From NCBI GenBank assembly GCA_030533445.1, contig CM060064.1:25608626-25672625 (forward strand): a DNA stretch of 64,000 nt, in the 5' to 3' direction. A program made the position numbers and the translations under genes. Shown in pieces: positions 20,101 to 32,959 of this stretch. This stretch comes from Cyprinodon diabolis (taxonomy: Eukaryota; Chordata; Actinopteri; Cyprinodontiformes; Cyprinodontidae). Positions within the stretch are counted from its first letter, which is position 1; each line of letters opens with the position of its first letter. The notes under the pieces are model-generated. The model did not search any database, was not told the origin of the DNA, and saw only the letters and a list, made by a program, of their open reading frames with translations.

Positions 20101-21300
20101 TAATTGTGTTTTTTCTAACAAATGGCAGATTTTTTTTTTTAGTAAGGAAGGTTTGATTTATCTAACTACTTATGCAATCTTATCGATGAGAGAAAAGTAA
20201 GTTGCAGTTAAACCATCTGTCCAAAGCAAATTGTCCAAGGGAGACCAATAATGATACTGACTTCGAAATTAGGGGTGGCCATCTTCCTGAAATCCAGAGA
20301 CACAAAACTGTGTTATATGTACAGGCAAGCTGCTATTCCATGATATTTTAGGTATCAAGTTGCATTTTCTGGAAACCCTCTACAACATCTCCCAAAAAAA
20401 CTGAGAATGTCATACTGGAACCTTATGGACTCTCAGGCAAGCAGCAATCTAGGACTCAGTAGATAGATTTAAGGTGTCCAGGAAGGATGAATCAACTCCA
20501 CAAAGGCAAGGAGGTACACTGATTTGCAGATTAGCTACCTAGTTTGTATCTTTCAGTTTCCCTCTCAGAGAAACTGCAGCAAGGCGATTACCCAGGAGGG
20601 TGGACAGGCAGGTGAGCAAATTCTGGCGGCTGCAGCTCAGTAGGATAGTCAGTGGAGGGTGACGGACGATCTTAGAGGATGGACTACTTAGTGGAAAAAT
20701 GGACTGAACTTGGGAGCTGATTAGTACTGTAAGTGGGAACTGGAAGGGAGCTCGGGAGGAGAAATCCTGGAAGAAGGACAAACTCAGCAAAAATAATCTG
20801 ATCAATACTAGGAAACTGACCTGATTACTACAGTACCATGGAGGTGAAGACAGTGTGGCGTCCTTCTCACAGAGATCACTCACTTTTATACAGCTCCTGA
20901 TGAGAGTTGATGAGCTGCAGATACTAGTCATCACCTGCCACCATACCATGCAGAGTGGAGATGAGAATTTAAAAAAAAAGGATGCAAATTCCACCCCTCA
21001 GCCTCTTCTGTAATAATTCTACTTCTGTAATAATATATGCATAAAACGGACTACAGTATTACCGCGGAAGATCTTAAGATAAAGGGAATTTAAAAGATCA
21101 AATAAAGTTTACAATGATGAAACTGGAGTTTATAAAACCAGAGGTTGGATTTGCTATGTGAGATTTATGACCTGACATTCTGCACTGTATGGGGACTAGC
21201 CAGTGGGCCGGGACAGGGAAGGTGATCTCACACTAACATTTTTAGGAAACACAAATGAACCAATGTGTAGGATATAATGTGGAGAACATTGCTCCCTTGA
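17104..21300. other. Intergenic, mostly unremarkable
   Basis: Holds a perfect hairpin at 17905-17930 and AT-rich sequence. The stretch about 20520-20990 reads like a decayed repeat, but no ends were found. Open frames here, including a 151-codon one at 20539-20994, lack an ATG start and protein-like composition. Confidence 0.45.
17905..17930. repeat. Perfect 11-bp hairpin
   Basis: AAGGACGTGTC (17905-17915), loop CTTT, then GACACGTCCTT (17920-17930). It is isolated; there is no U-run to suggest a terminator and no clear element around it. Confidence 0.8.
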
Positions 21301-21303
21301 GAG

Positions 21304-21510
21304 GGAGTGTTGGCCTAGTGGTAAGAGCAATACGATTGTGCTTTGAGAAGGTTGCAAGTGCCTGATTTGATCCACACAGCTGGCACTCTGGGTTCCTGAG
21401 CAAGACCCTTAACCCCACACTGCTCCCAGGACGCCGCACAATGGCAGCCCACTGCTCCCCAAGGGGAGGGGTTAAATGCAGAGGTAAATTTCTCCAATGT
21501 GAGATAATTA
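21304..21510 (+). mobile_element. tRNA-derived SINE
   Basis: A box TGGCCTAGTGG at 21311-21321 is a perfect match to TRGCNNAGYGG. A weaker B-box region (GAAGGTTGCAAG, then TGATTTGATCC) follows. The body has the common teleost words GAGCAAGACCCTTAACCCCA and GGGTTAAATGCAGAGGTAAA. Presumably mobilised by a LINE. No clear target duplication. Confidence 0.75.
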
Positions 21511-22892
21511 AAGTTCAGCTATTATTTATTTATACCGGATATGGTAGCAAAGCAAATATATATGATCCAAATGTAAAGAAATCTTTCTCTCTGCTGCCTC
21601 GTAAATTACCATTAGACAAAAGAGCCCCCCCACCAGTAAATTGTACTTATATATAGCTAAACTTGAGGCTGAGTTATCAAGGTTACTAATTCAACTCAAA
21701 ACTAAAGCTTAGGCTCAAAGAAACTGAACGAAAACTGCAAAGTTTATATGTATTTAATATATTTAATATATTAAATATATATTTAATATATATAATAAAT
21801 AGTTTGGTTCTGAACTGCATCTTATTGTTTGTTTTTTATGCTGGCTGTTTTAATGTACAACATGTAAAAGCATACTTTTATTTCATGGCCACTGTGAATT
21901 TGTTTTAACACTATTTTAGAATCTTTTTTGCAGTCTTTTAAGCTATTGATAAAAGGCAAAATATACATCCTAATTTTCAGCATGAGCTGATTCTATCGAT
22001 TACATCTTGTTTATCATATTAGTTTTACATTGAAGTAAAAAGGCCAGAAATATGGGCATATGATATCTTTTGTCATTTGTTTGAAAAACAAAGCAGTGGG
22101 TTTAGCTCAACCATAAATAGTTGTATTGTAGTAATATTGGGGCGGTACTGGGAGTAATCCAGAAAGTATGGAAGGGGAGATTGTTTGTTTGAAAAAAAAA
22201 AATTCATAAACACATCTGTGTGCGTAGATATTGCAGTACATGTTTAGCTGCTAGCCTGGGGAAATGTTGTTCTCTCTATATGAGTATGAAGTAAAAAGAA
22301 ATCATTTTTGAATTAACTGAACTGACTGAAGAGATAAACATTTTATCTGTTTCCTTTATAGGCGTCAATGTTTTCTCATCTGTGAAATAAGTTACTTTCC
22401 TCTCCCCACTCAAAAGAAAAACTTTATTGGACCTAGTTGTCCCAGAGGGAATAATAAACCTTATGTCTGGTGTAAACTGAGGACATTGTTGTTGGGTTTT
22501 GTGAAACTAGCCCAGTTCATACAGTCGTTTGAAATTTTCAGGACACCATATAGCAGTCTTTTTGTTTCTCAAATAGATACAAATATTATAAGATGTGAGA
22601 CCATCTATGAAAAAATATTTCAAATTTAGAGGAAAAACAAATGAAGAAATTTCATCAAGCACTGACAAGAATTAAGGAGAGAAAATTCCTGAGTATGGTG
22701 ACAGCCCCGATCTTTATCCTGTTTGGTGCTGTGCGGTAACTTAAAACATGGCGTCTATGCAAGACGTCCCTCAAACATCCTTTACACAGATAAAAAAGAC
22801 TGGGTCAAACCTTTCTCAAACTGACGTGCTACAAAAGGCATCTCACTATCATTAGGGCACATGCAAAATTACTTTGAATTTATTAGCTTTAA
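21511..22892. other. Intergenic, AT-rich
   Basis: Holds a TTTAATATAT-type palindromic AT stretch at about 21750-21800. A possible LINE 3' remnant (minus strand, near 22420-22460, AACTTTATTGG and CCCAGAGGGAA) is too short to call. Confidence 0.45.
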
Positions 22893-23763
22893 AGCTACAG
22901 TGTGTAATAATTACAGGGATATACGGTCAGAAATGTAATATATTATACATAACTATGTTATTTATCATCATCTACGAGCTCAGCCTCTTAACCTTAATAT
23001 TTGCGTTGCCTTAGAATTCGTTATTTATAATTACATAGGAGCGGGTCTCGCAGCCATGGAGGCAGACATCTTTGCGCTACGGCAGCGCAGAGCCAACAAA
23101 CTAGCGATTGCGAGATCGCCCATTACAATAACATGCTGCGTGATGATGCTGTTACTCTCCAGTATACTTATTCAGCAACGTCCCTGATGTTTCACAGGTA
23201 ATGATTCAGTAATTTTAAGTAAAATAATTTTCTGGATATAAACCTCGGTTACTTCTCTCCGGCTCCTTTGGAGATCTTCAAGCCTTTCCTCCTCTGCTCT
23301 AGTCACCCCGCTGGCACCTCTCCCTCGCCTGGCCCTGGCTGCACGCCCACCCCGGCCTCTCTGCCCTCTTCCTCGCCCTCTTATTCTCCCTCTTCCTCGC
23401 CTTGTAACCCCCGTGCTCGCTGTTAAACTAATGACTACAATTACTTTGTCTGTTTATATCACCATGCAAAGCAGCTCACCAAAACATCACTACGATGTAG
23501 AAAAAATAACGTGTATATTTATTATCTTAAGTCTACATGAAATCTATACCCTACACAGACTAATGAAATACTATCTGTAAAATTATCTATGTAAACAAAC
23601 CTCATCACTTGAGAAGGTAGGTGATGCGGACGTCGTGGAAGACATTTTGTCCCGTAACGCTCGCCGTACTGTTGGGGGGGAGAAGCGGTGGGGGGGAGAT
23701 GTTCATGTTGCTGCGGTCTGCAATCTGGACGTTAGATGTCGCTGAAAATTACACACTGTAGCT
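22893..23763 (-). mobile_element. Non-autonomous TTAA-target transposon
   Basis: Ends AGCTACAGTGTGTAAT and its complement (ATTACACACTGTAGCT) lie directly inside TTAA at 22889-22892 and 23764-23767. A TTAA target points to piggyBac or Kolobok. On the minus strand there is a short ATG frame, MSSTTSASPTFSSDE (23645-23601), ending at GAG|GTTTGT. Further on, about 23215-23419, is a GC-rich exon-like stretch whose best frame is Arg/Gly-rich (RRGRGRIRGRGRG), then EEERLEDLQRSRRE. The two do not join in frame as they stand and no DDE domain is present. Confidence 0.7.
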
Positions 23764-24019
23764 TTAATGATACTGAAATATATTTTTAGTACCCACTCTG
23801 CTTAGGTTTGATACTCCAATTGGAGGAATACTTATGAAGTAATGGAGCACTGTACTTTCTGAGTAAGTATGTGTAGTAATACTACCAAATATTACAGTTT
23901 ATGGCTACAGTGTTACTTATTTGCCTGAAAGAAAACGCTGACCTATACGTAATTGTTTGCTAGTTAATCCTAACTCAAGAAAATAAGTAATGTTACTGTT
24001 ATGTGGTGAAAGAGGGAAA

Positions 24020-24420
24020 ACCATCCATCCATCCATCCATCCATCCATCCATCCATCCATCCATCCATCCATCCATCCATCCATCCATCCATCCATCACG
24101 CTTATCCCAAGTGGGGTCGTGAGGGGTGCTGGTGCCCAGCTGTCTAAGGGCGAGAGTCCGGGTACACCCTGGACAGGTCACCAGTCCTTCACAGGGCAAC
24201 ACAGAGACAAACAGGACAAACCATTCAGGCATACATTCACACCTAATGAGAATTAGGAGAAGCCAATTAACCTAACATTCATGTTTTTGGACTGTGAGTG
24301 GAAGCCGGAGTACCTGGAGAGAACCCAAGCATGCTCAGGGAGAACATGCAAACTCCATGGAGAAAGACCACGGGCCTGGAATCGAACCCGGAACCTTCTT
24401 GCTGCAAGCAGTGATATCCA
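24020..24420 (-). mobile_element. DANA/mermaid-like tRNA SINE with (ATGG)n tail
   Basis: On the minus strand the B box GGTTCGATTCC (24388-24378) is perfect. It is followed by GGAGTTTGCATGTTCTCCC, CAGTCCAAAAACATGAATGT and GGTTAATTGG, the conserved body of a widespread teleost SINE. It ends in a 3' tail of about 19 ATGG units (plus-strand CCAT, 24021-24096). The A box is missing, so the copy is truncated at its 5' end near 24420. Confidence 0.8.
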
Positions 24421-27400
24421 TCATTTCTGAGAAGTAAAAAACAGAAATGTGTAAAGGTAGTAATTCAACATAAAATACATACAGAATTTAAAGAGAGAGA
24501 GGGGCAGAGAGACAATCAAAGAGAGCATGCAGAACCTCCTTCTTTTGTGCATTTGATGTATTGCATTAGAAGAGCGTGATGGAATCAGCTAATTTCAAAT
24601 AAACATACTGAATTTAGCAAAAATATTTTTGCGATCCCTAGAGGTGGTTTTTGACTTTTTTGAAAAAGTGTAAAGAGGAGATGGAAGCACATCTTTTGAA
24701 TAAGTTCTGACGTAACAAAGATCTAAGTCACATGACTCATCATGAATGCAATGTAAAAATCACAACTATTGTCTCAGCATGGCATGAACCATCACTAACA
24801 CTAGCTGACATAATAAAGTAAAAGGTTGCCTTATTAAAACATATTAATTGAGATCTCAGTCTATCAATAATTTGTACTAATAACTTGCTATCTCTTAAAG
24901 CATAAGGTCAAAAATATGACATTACGCTTTGCATTGCCTTGTTAATGACTCCAATGGAGGGAAACAGATCTAATTTGGAGTATTTTTTCCTCAAATTTTC
25001 AACCCACATTGGAAACATTGCAAGTGCTGCAGTTAAGTATGGTCTTGCAATCTCAATTGATAAATATGTCCTACCTGACTTTTGTTCTCTCATTGGTGTT
25101 AGTGGTTAGTTGCTGTTAATATAACAAAAAAAACAAAAAAAAGTTGGCTGGAGATAATAATTTGAGGGAACAAACTTCAGGAAAATGACTTGAAAATTTT
25201 ATTTTTAAGGTTGGTTGTGAAATTATATTTTTTGTAACTTGGAATTTTTTCAACTTATATTGATGTTACAGTGATTTAGAAAATGTAACTTCTGGGGTTT
25301 AAACCATGACAGCTTCTGTATTGTTGGAGGGGGTGAAGCTTTAGGTTGTCATGTCAGTCTGCAGTCTGACCATTAGATGTCGATGAAAATCACACACTAT
25401 TTGTAATGCAATTGGGACAAAAAATTACATAGTTTTGAAAACATTTTTGCAAAAACAGTCTTCTGTTTTATCATTTTTTAAAGAACGTTTAAAAAATCTT
25501 AATTAAATGTAGTCATTTTTTTACATCGAAATATAGTTAAGCCAATGAAGTGTGTCACAGGAATTTTAAAGGGGCCTTAGGACATTTTGTTTACTTGTGA
25601 AAATGATACATTATGTGAGTCCTTTAATGGTTCTGTGAATGGTTAAGTTATCATGTTATGCATACTTTAACCTTTGCAGTGGGAATTTTTTTTCCTTTAT
25701 CCATAAACGTAAGTGTTAAGGTGTGACATTAAACAGATTATATTAACCCAGTTTTCGAGGGCGTCCAAGGGTAAACTGGAAAAAGAGAAGGTTTCAATTT
25801 CAGACAGTTGCAATAAAAGGTGTGCACTGTTCTTTAGTGACTGTGTCATGAACCATTTTATCAAAGCTTTTAAGTAATGCACCTCATCCTCTGACCTTCT
25901 CAGTCTCATCATTTTACAAAGCAAAAATCCCAAATAGCCTTTTCTTTTTCACTAAGAATTTGGTATTCAAATGTCATCATAAGCACATTCGATTCAAACT
26001 TGTGTTTGAATCGAAAGTATTTGTTTTGATCATGTTTCTATTTTCAACAACTTTTACTCAGATGCTTTTGTTTCACTGCACTGTTTTGGAGCCTAACTTG
26101 AAGCAGGCAGATTTAGTGGATACAAGTTTTTCTCTCTCATGCTCATTGTTTCACATAAATAGTGTAAAATGTTATGAGGCGTTCAATTAGAAGTCGGAAC
26201 AATTACTAAAAACCATACACACAAACATCCTTTAATTTTAATCTATTTTACAAGGAAGGAGATTATTGCATGATTCATTTTGACATAATTTATTAGAATC
26301 CATCATTTCTACACACTCAGCTCTTTTGTGGTCATAATTTTCACTGTTGATTTAATTAATCTACATCTTTAGTTGTTGTCTGCACTGTGCTGGGTGCTAA
26401 TAAATCAATTTCCCATCCGGTACTCTTCACAGATGGATTCAACAAGGTGGATTTATTTGGACGCTCTTATCATCAATTCAGAAAGCTAGTAGCTATGCAT
26501 TGAATAAATGTGTATGTTAGGATTCTCAGTTTTCCAGAAAAAGGTTTTTGCATGAGTTAAGGTGTTTAAGTCCCTTAACCTGCATAGTTTCTTTGTAAAT
26601 ATTCAAATCAACAGATATGTATCAGATTTGTATCCGTTTTAAATTTTTTGTATGCTTGGGAAACAATATGATTATATAAATTGTATATTAATGATAAATA
26701 GATATGTTACTAATGAACAATGATAAATAAACATATAGTAAAAAAGAACAACTCTTAACTAAGATCTTTAGCAGTGTAAAAATGTAAACACCTGAGAATA
26801 TGTTCTTTTTAATAGCGGTTAAATTTTATGCTAACAGGATATATTGTATTTGCAAATCTTTTTGAAAACAGCATCAACACATGCATCTGGTTGAAGCATG
26901 TGATGATTCTGTTGTGTTTGTGTTAATGAAGGCAGAAGACTGTGTTTATTTGGAGCAGCTTAATTAGCAGCAACAGTAATGAAGCCACATGGGACACAGT
27001 GTTGGTATCTGGACAGCCGGGATATGATGATTATTTGGACTGGATTTGTCCAAGTTGCTCCTTTTTAGTTTTTACACAAGCGCAGACACAATACAAACAA
27101 GATGCATGGAGACACACAAACAGGGACTTGAGCTTTCTTCTGCTGCCAGGTTTGACTCTGTGCATACCTCTTCTGTGTGTGTATTTTATCTGTGTTTTTG
27201 TTTGTTTACCTGTTTATGTTCAAATGTCATTTTTTGGCTATAGCTACAAGTGTCTGAATTTAGGATCTGCATACATGCTGAAGTGCGTTCCAGCTTTCTG
27301 AGGTAGAGACACCCAGTAAGTATGTTGTAGTAGAGCATCATTTAAAAAACAAACAAAAAACCCCCAGAAGATTGTTGTGTATTGTTGTGACATAAAATCT

Positions 27401-27900
27401 GTTTATTCACTTGTGTCTTTGTACCTTTCACATGGTTATATAATGAAAACAAGGACGAAAACGTTTGGTGATAGAATAACTGACTGAATGATGATGGATT
27501 GTAAAAGAAGCAATATTTACTGATATACAATATTTATACACTCAAAGCAGTGCAATAGCCATTTCAGCATTCACTTTAGCTGTTTTTCAATTCCTCAACC
27601 TTTTTAGTGCATTGCAATTTATAGAAATCTAATGTTTGCAAGAACAACATTTCCCACTGCTTTTTAGAAACTGCAGAAACCTCAATCAAATAAACTGGGT
27701 TTGGAAAACAAACTGCAGCATTACACTTTATCTCCCCGTGGGTGTTAGGAGTAATGAGGTTTGCTAAAGTGACATGGCAAAAGTTGTTTTCTGCAAAGGG
27801 ATATTAAATTCTCCCCGAAACTTCAAATTAATAATAGGTACATGCACCTCTGGTATTTGTGCTTACACACACGCATATACATCTAAATACATCTATCTAT
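24421..27900. other. Intergenic, no gene seen
   Basis: AT-rich. At about 25300-25405 there is a decayed right end of the TTAA element family (GCAGTCTGACCATTAGATGTC, then TCACACACTA). A (GA)n run lies at 27905-27929. No exon with splice borders and protein-like coding was found. Confidence 0.45.
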
Positions 27901-27956
27901 CGAGATAGAGAGAGAGAGAGAGAGAGAGATTTCTCTGTTTTTTTCACTGTGATATA

Positions 27957-29204
27957 CACTATATTGCCAAAAGTATTTGCTCACCTGCCTTGACTCACAT
28001 ATGAGCTTAAGTGACATCCCGTTCCTAATCCACAGGGTTCAATATGACGTCGGTCCACCCTTTGCAGCTAGAACAGCTTCAACTCTTCTGGGAAGGCTGT
28101 CCACAAGGTTTAGGAGTGTGTTTATGGGAATTTTTGACCATTCTTCCAGAAGCGCATTTGTGAGGTCGCACACTGATGTTGGACGAGAAGGCCTGGCTCT
28201 CAGTCTCCGCTCTAATTCATCCCAAAGGTGTTCTATCGGGTTGAGGTCAGGACTCTGTGCAGGCCAGTCAAGTTCATCCACACCAGACTCTGTCATCCAT
28301 GTCTTTATGGACCTTGCTTTGTGCACTGGTGCACAGTCATGTTGGAAGAGGAAGGGGCCAGCTCCAAACTGTTCCCACAAAGTTGGGAGCATGGAATTGT
28401 CCAAAATGTCTTGGTATGCTGAAGCATTCAGAGTTCCTTTCACTGGAACTAAGGGGCCAAGCCCAGCTCCTGAAAAACAACCCCACACCATAATCCCCCC
28501 TCCACCAAACTTTACACTTGGCACAATGCAGTCAGACAAGTACCGTTCTCCTGGCAACCGCCAAACCCAGACCCGTCCATCAGATTGCCAGATGGAGAAG
28601 CGCGATTCGTCACTCCAGAGAACGCGTCTCCACTGCTCTAGAGTCCAGTGGCGGCGTGCTTTACACCACCGCATCCGACGCTTTGCATTGCACTTGGTTA
28701 TGTATGGCTTGGATGCAGCTGCTCGACCATGGAAACCCATTCCATGAAGCTCTCTGCGCACTGTTCTTGAGCTAATCTGAAGGCCACATGAAGTTTGGAG
28801 GTCTGTAGTGATTGACTCTGCAGAAAGTTGGCGACCTCTTCGCACTATGCGCTTCAGCATCCGCTGACCCCGCTCCGTCAGTTTACGTGGCCTACCACTT
28901 CGTGGCTGAGTTGCTGTCGTTCCCAAACACTTCCATTTTCTTATAATACAGCTGACAGTTGACTGTGGAATATTTAGGAGCGAGGAAATTTCACGACTGG
29001 ATTTGTTGCACAGGTGGCATCCTATCACAGTTCCACGCTGGAATTCACTGAGCTCCTGAGAGCGACCCATTCTTTCACAAATGTTTGTAAAAACAGTCTG
29101 CATGCCTAGGTGCTTGAATTTATACACCTGTGGCCATGGAAGTGATTGGAACACCTGATTCCAATAATTTGGATGGGTGAGCAAATACTTTTGGCAATAT
29201 AGTG
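27957..29204 (-). mobile_element. Complete Tc1-like transposon (DD34E), element 1
   Basis: 1248 bp between TA dinucleotides (27955-27956 and 29205-29206). The 29-bp terminal inverted repeats are identical and begin CACTATATTGCCAAAAGTAT. The single gene fills the interior on the minus strand. Ends and gene match a Tc1 lineage common in fish. Confidence 0.95.
28039..29070 (-). CDS. Tc1 transposase, open frame, 343 aa
   Basis: Cut-and-paste transposase that binds the inverted repeats and moves the element into TA sites. The N-terminal paired-like helix-turn-helix region spans about residues 1-110 ([18 protein letters not shown]), with a GRPRK motif at about 59-63. The DDE catalytic core is D154 (WSDESRF), D245 (FQHDCAPVH) and E280 ([13 protein letters not shown]), with 34 residues between the last two. 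The protein ends [13 protein letters not shown] as usual for Tc1. The start at 29070 (MGRSQEL) is the family start; the frame is open farther upstream but enters the terminal region. The length of about 340 aa is normal and no stop or frameshift is seen, so the protein may be functional. Confidence 0.93.
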   Translation of the reverse strand: MGRSQELSEFQRGTVIGCHLCNKSSREISSLLNIPQSTVSCIIRKWKCLGTTATQPRSGRPRKLTERGQRMLKRIVRRGRQLSAESITTDLQTSCGLQISSRTVRRELHGMGFHGRAAASKPYITKCNAKRRMRWCKARRHWTLEQWRRVLWSDESRFSIWQSDGRVWVWRLPGERYLSDCIVPSVKFGGGGIMVWGCFSGAGLGPLVPVKGTLNASAYQDILDNSMLPTLWEQFGAGPFLFQHDCAPVHKARSIKTWMTESGVDELDWPAQSPDLNPIEHLWDELERRLRARPSRPTSVCDLTNALLEEWSKIPINTLLNLVDSLPRRVEAVLAAKGGPTSY

Positions 29205-29206
29205 TA

Positions 29207-31050
29207 GGTGAGATAAAAATGGAGCAATCTTAGAAGTTACCCACAACTCAAAGTTAATATTTGTTTTTTAATTATCTGAAAATGGATTTATATGTAAGAT
29301 GTTATGATGTAATATAGCACTTCTGCAACATCAGGCTTAGCAGGTATACAGCTGTAGAGATGTTGTTTACAGTTTTTAAACAGACGGAGGGTGCAAAATA
29401 AAATGATCATTAAAGACACATGCAAGATGTTGCATGACTGGGGTACAGGTCAACGTTGAGCAGGATTGGATTCCTCAAAAAAGCCAGGACAATAATGGAA
29501 TGGTTAGATCCAAATTATCTTGAGGCACCTTCCAGATCTCTCTTCCTCACCAAGTGGTAGTCTCATGTCCCCCCTTGCTTCCTTTTTTTGTCCTCTGAAT
29601 AAAGACTTTTATTTTTTGATTTTTTTGTAAAATCCATGGTTACTTTCTGGATTTGAGTCTGCTATCTCCTTGTCAACAGACCTAAGCAGAAAACTTGTTC
29701 AAAGATTCTCTACATTAATCTTCTCATGTCTATTTTATTTAATAATTCCACCAACCCTTATCTTTCTTTTCCCCATCCAATGTTCCAACAACCACCTGAA
29801 TCAATATATGGAGAAAAGATAAAAAACATTACAAACCTGTATCACACACCAAAAACTAAACCTTTTGTCCCAAAATTTTTAGGCCCCTACAGGAGCTTCC
29901 CCATCCCCAAAAGTAGTCAGAACCAACTCCTCATCCGCGTTATTCACATCCTTATGATCATTTACAGCTTGATCATTCCTGTTATCTTTTAACTCTCATT
30001 CTCAGAACCATTCAAAAATATTGATCTACGTTTTTGTTTTAATAAATCAATTAGAATGTTTTGTGTTGTCTCTAAATGTTCTAAAGTGTAAGTGTTAGTA
30101 AATGCTGACAGGAGTTTTTAATCTACTTGTAAAGTAAAATGGGCAGCACTTACAATCCGTGATGCAACACCTTGGAATGGGAACAAAAATAGAATGAACA
30201 AATAATAAAGACAGGCAAAAAGGGTTGATGAGGTAATGGGGAAGTACAGGTCACATCATTCAATGCTTTGGAGCACAGTGACCACCCCTCGGGCCCCAAA
30301 AAAGCAGCGAGCAGTCCCAACAGATTTTTTCCCACTCCAACTGGACCCTCAACATCACTCAACAGCACAATCTTTTGTATCCAGCCCAACACTACAGCTA
30401 AAACTGTCCCTTCAACATGAAGACTGAATACCTCCCCCGATTCCCCCAAAACCTCCTCCCCACCTCCTTTTTGCAGCCAAACACTACTTGAAAGCCGTAA
30501 ATCTCCTCCACCATCGACTTGGTCTCCTCCACATGTAAAGAAAGATAGCAAGGTTGGCAATAAGGACCTTCAAATCACTTTCCTGTGATATGCTTTGGCT
30601 TCCAGTGGTAACTTTATCAGAACAGATTCTCTCCGGGAAAAGCTGGGGCCTCAAAGGAAGATGGATGTAAAGTCTTAGTTTTAATACTGTGGCAGAAAGA
30701 ACAGAGCTGAAAGGACAAACACTAGCAAATCATCCAACTTGAAAACTAAAATATGTAAAACTCAAACAGCTAGAGATATCAACCAAGGTCTTTAAACCGG
30801 CTTTAATTAACATAAGATATTTGTTAGGAAAATATCGTAGTCTGCTTGAGTTCATTTCACTAAAATGTTAGAAAAACAGTACACCTTAAATGATTGTTCT
30901 CTTCTAAGACATTTTACACTTGAAAAAAACAACTTACAAACGATTTTATTATACACACCAATAATAAACAATTTCAAAGGAACTTAAAAGGGAAAAAAAA
31001 AAGAAAAACAATTGCCAAAAATCACAGATTTTATTACAAAATGTGGTTAT
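29207..31050. other. Intergenic, nothing recognised
   Basis: AT-rich intergenic sequence with some C-rich stretches (30280-30500). The open frames here lack conserved motifs. Confidence 0.45.
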
Positions 31051-31056
31051 GCACTC

Positions 31057-31163
31057 CACCAGTAGGTGGTGAGATGTTCACATGAAGCCTCATGAACTTT
31101 GGGGATTGTTGAAGCAATTTCGCCAAACGGTTCAATGCCTCATGAGGCTTCATCTCACCATCA
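31057..31163. repeat. Fold-back repeat, GTGAGATG...CATCTCAC
   Basis: Perfect 14-bp arms ATGAAGCCTCATGA (31082-31095) and complement (31140-31153). Outside them GGTGGTGAGATG and CATCTCACCATC extend the pairing once an 8-base insertion in the left arm is allowed. Probably a small MITE; no target duplication identified. Confidence 0.6.
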
Positions 31164-31234
31164 CTTGGAAAACGTAACTCACAGATACGGGCAGAGTTTC
31201 ACCTCTGCCCGCTGCCAATCCAATGCATTGTTTT

Positions 31235-32959
31235 CAGTGTTGGGCACGTTACTTTGAAAAAGTAATTAGTTATAGTTACTAGTTACTTCTCCCAAAAAGT
31301 AACTGAGTTACTAACTGAGTTACTCCACAATAAAAGTAACTAGTTACTAGTAAAAGTAACTATAGCGTTACTTTTGCGTTTCTCGCCCCGTAACCCTCAC
31401 CACCCAGCCCCCACCTTCTCGCCGTGTGTTTCCAAAGCCAGCTGAATAGAGCGGACGACAAAGACAAGAACCTGCAGAGAGTTTAGCATTTATTGCAACT
31501 CAACGTAAATGACATCAGGGGGAACGCCATGTGAAGTTTTTTAACAGGGCATTCAGATCTGGTGAGTAAATGAAATTAATAACTGGGGATGTCTAATTCT
31601 GAAATCCTGTGTGTTTGGGTTGTTATAGATACTGCAACATCTATCTATCCATCTATCTATCTAGATGTATACTCTGCGTGTGACATAAAATATGGATCTC
31701 CATCCCTGCCACAAAGGCCATCAAATAATCTTTAAAATAAAAAATACAGTAGGTTGAAAAGGCAGAGTATCCATCCATCCATCCATCCATCCATCCATCC
31801 ATCCATCCATCCATCCATCCATCCATCCATCCATCCATCCAGATTTCTCCCTTTCTTCATATAGGCTATCATTTGATCGTTCCCGCTCTCCATAGTTCTC
31901 CTGTGGCGCGAGCACAGGGCAACTGTTGCGCGCCTTTAGCGAGCATGCGCGTTTCCTGTCGCTTGCGCGGTGACTCGTGCCGCCTGTGCTGTGCGGAGAT
32001 GAAGAGGAAACCGTATGTGAAGGGGAAACGCAGCTCGACGTAACACCGGTATTTCCATCAGGAAAATGCTGTTTTGCTGCTGGAGTCCTCCTCACTCTCC
32101 ATCTCTCTGTGTGTGCTGTACGTTAACACCCGCCAGCGGAAACACCCACCTACCAACTGACAGACGGAATATCACTATACATCAGCCATTCTCATCCTCC
32201 CCTCTCTCATGACAAGGCGCGCACCTCTGGATGACCTAAAAAATAATCTTTAATATCTCTTAAACAAAAGTAGCACAAACAATATTTTTTTTTCTGCACA
32301 AATCTGCACTAACGTTGCACTAACCATTCAGTCTATTTGCAGAGTTTTTTGACGTGGGTGGGGTGTCAGCTTCACGCAGCTGCGCACGAGTCCTATCTTG
32401 AAAAAAGGTTAATTGTGCGACCTGAGTAACGCGCAGTAACGGGGTGTCTGCAATGGTAACTGCGTTATAGTTACAGTCAAAGTAATTAGTTAGATTACTC
32501 GTTACTAAAACAAGGTAACGGCGTTAGTAACGCGTTACTTTCAACGCCGTTAGTCCCATCACTGGTATTGGCAAGTATCTGCAAGCCTTACACACATTTG
32601 CTATAAGTTACAGACGAATTTAGTGGCTGTGTCCAGTCAATTTCTTTATAATTTGCAGTGTTTACGAAAATTATTGTGATTTTTCTCAAGTTAAATATTT
32701 TCTAAATACAGACAAGCTGAGGCAGGGGGCTGCCTGCGTGGCATGTATAACTTTGCTAGTTATTATACTTACAGATGCCCTGAATTGCAATGCTCAAGTT
32801 TTATTCTCATCATTTTAAATTTTGAATTTTGTGCAAAAATAAAATGAGCACCCCAGGAACTTTTAACAGTGTGAATTTAGTTGTGTTAAACCGGGGGCCT
32901 AAAGAGATGTAATAGCGTTACTAACGCCGTTACCTTCAACGCTGTTAGTCCCATCACTG
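31235..32959. mobile_element. hAT-like element, GTTAC-rich ends, two right termini
   Basis: Left terminus CAGTGTTGGGCACGTTACTT and right terminus CCCATCACTG lie inside an identical 8-bp ATTGTTTT duplication (31227-31234 and 32960-32967). Both subterminal regions are packed with GTTACT/AGTAAC words, the likely transposase-binding sites. A second, better-preserved right terminus with the same CCCATCACTG ends at 32564, followed by unrelated sequence. The interior has a (CCAT)n tract and a CpG-rich stretch (31890-32060). No transposase frame, so non-autonomous. Confidence 0.8.
31769..31841. repeat. (CCAT)n microsatellite
   Basis: About 18 uninterrupted CCAT units. Unlike the tract at 24021, no SINE body follows. 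The MDGW-repeat frames it creates on the minus strand are not genes. Confidence 0.95.

Noticed and set aside
20539..20994. 151-codon minus-strand open frame
   Set aside because: It starts at GTG rather than ATG, is Ser/Leu-rich without motifs, and overlaps repeat-like sequence; no splice or conservation support.
23917..24256. Repeated MDGW / HPSI frames
   Set aside because: Translations of the (CCAT)n SINE tail; the same happens at 31653-32095.
24908..25093. 61-codon minus-strand frame that looks somewhat protein-like
   Set aside because: No acceptor or donor at sensible phase and no recognised family.
27977..28747. 256-codon plus-strand frame
   Set aside because: It is the antisense shadow of the Tc1 transposase at 28039-29070.
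30150..30560. 136-codon minus-strand frame
   Set aside because: No recognisable domain, no splice signals, composition like its neighbourhood.
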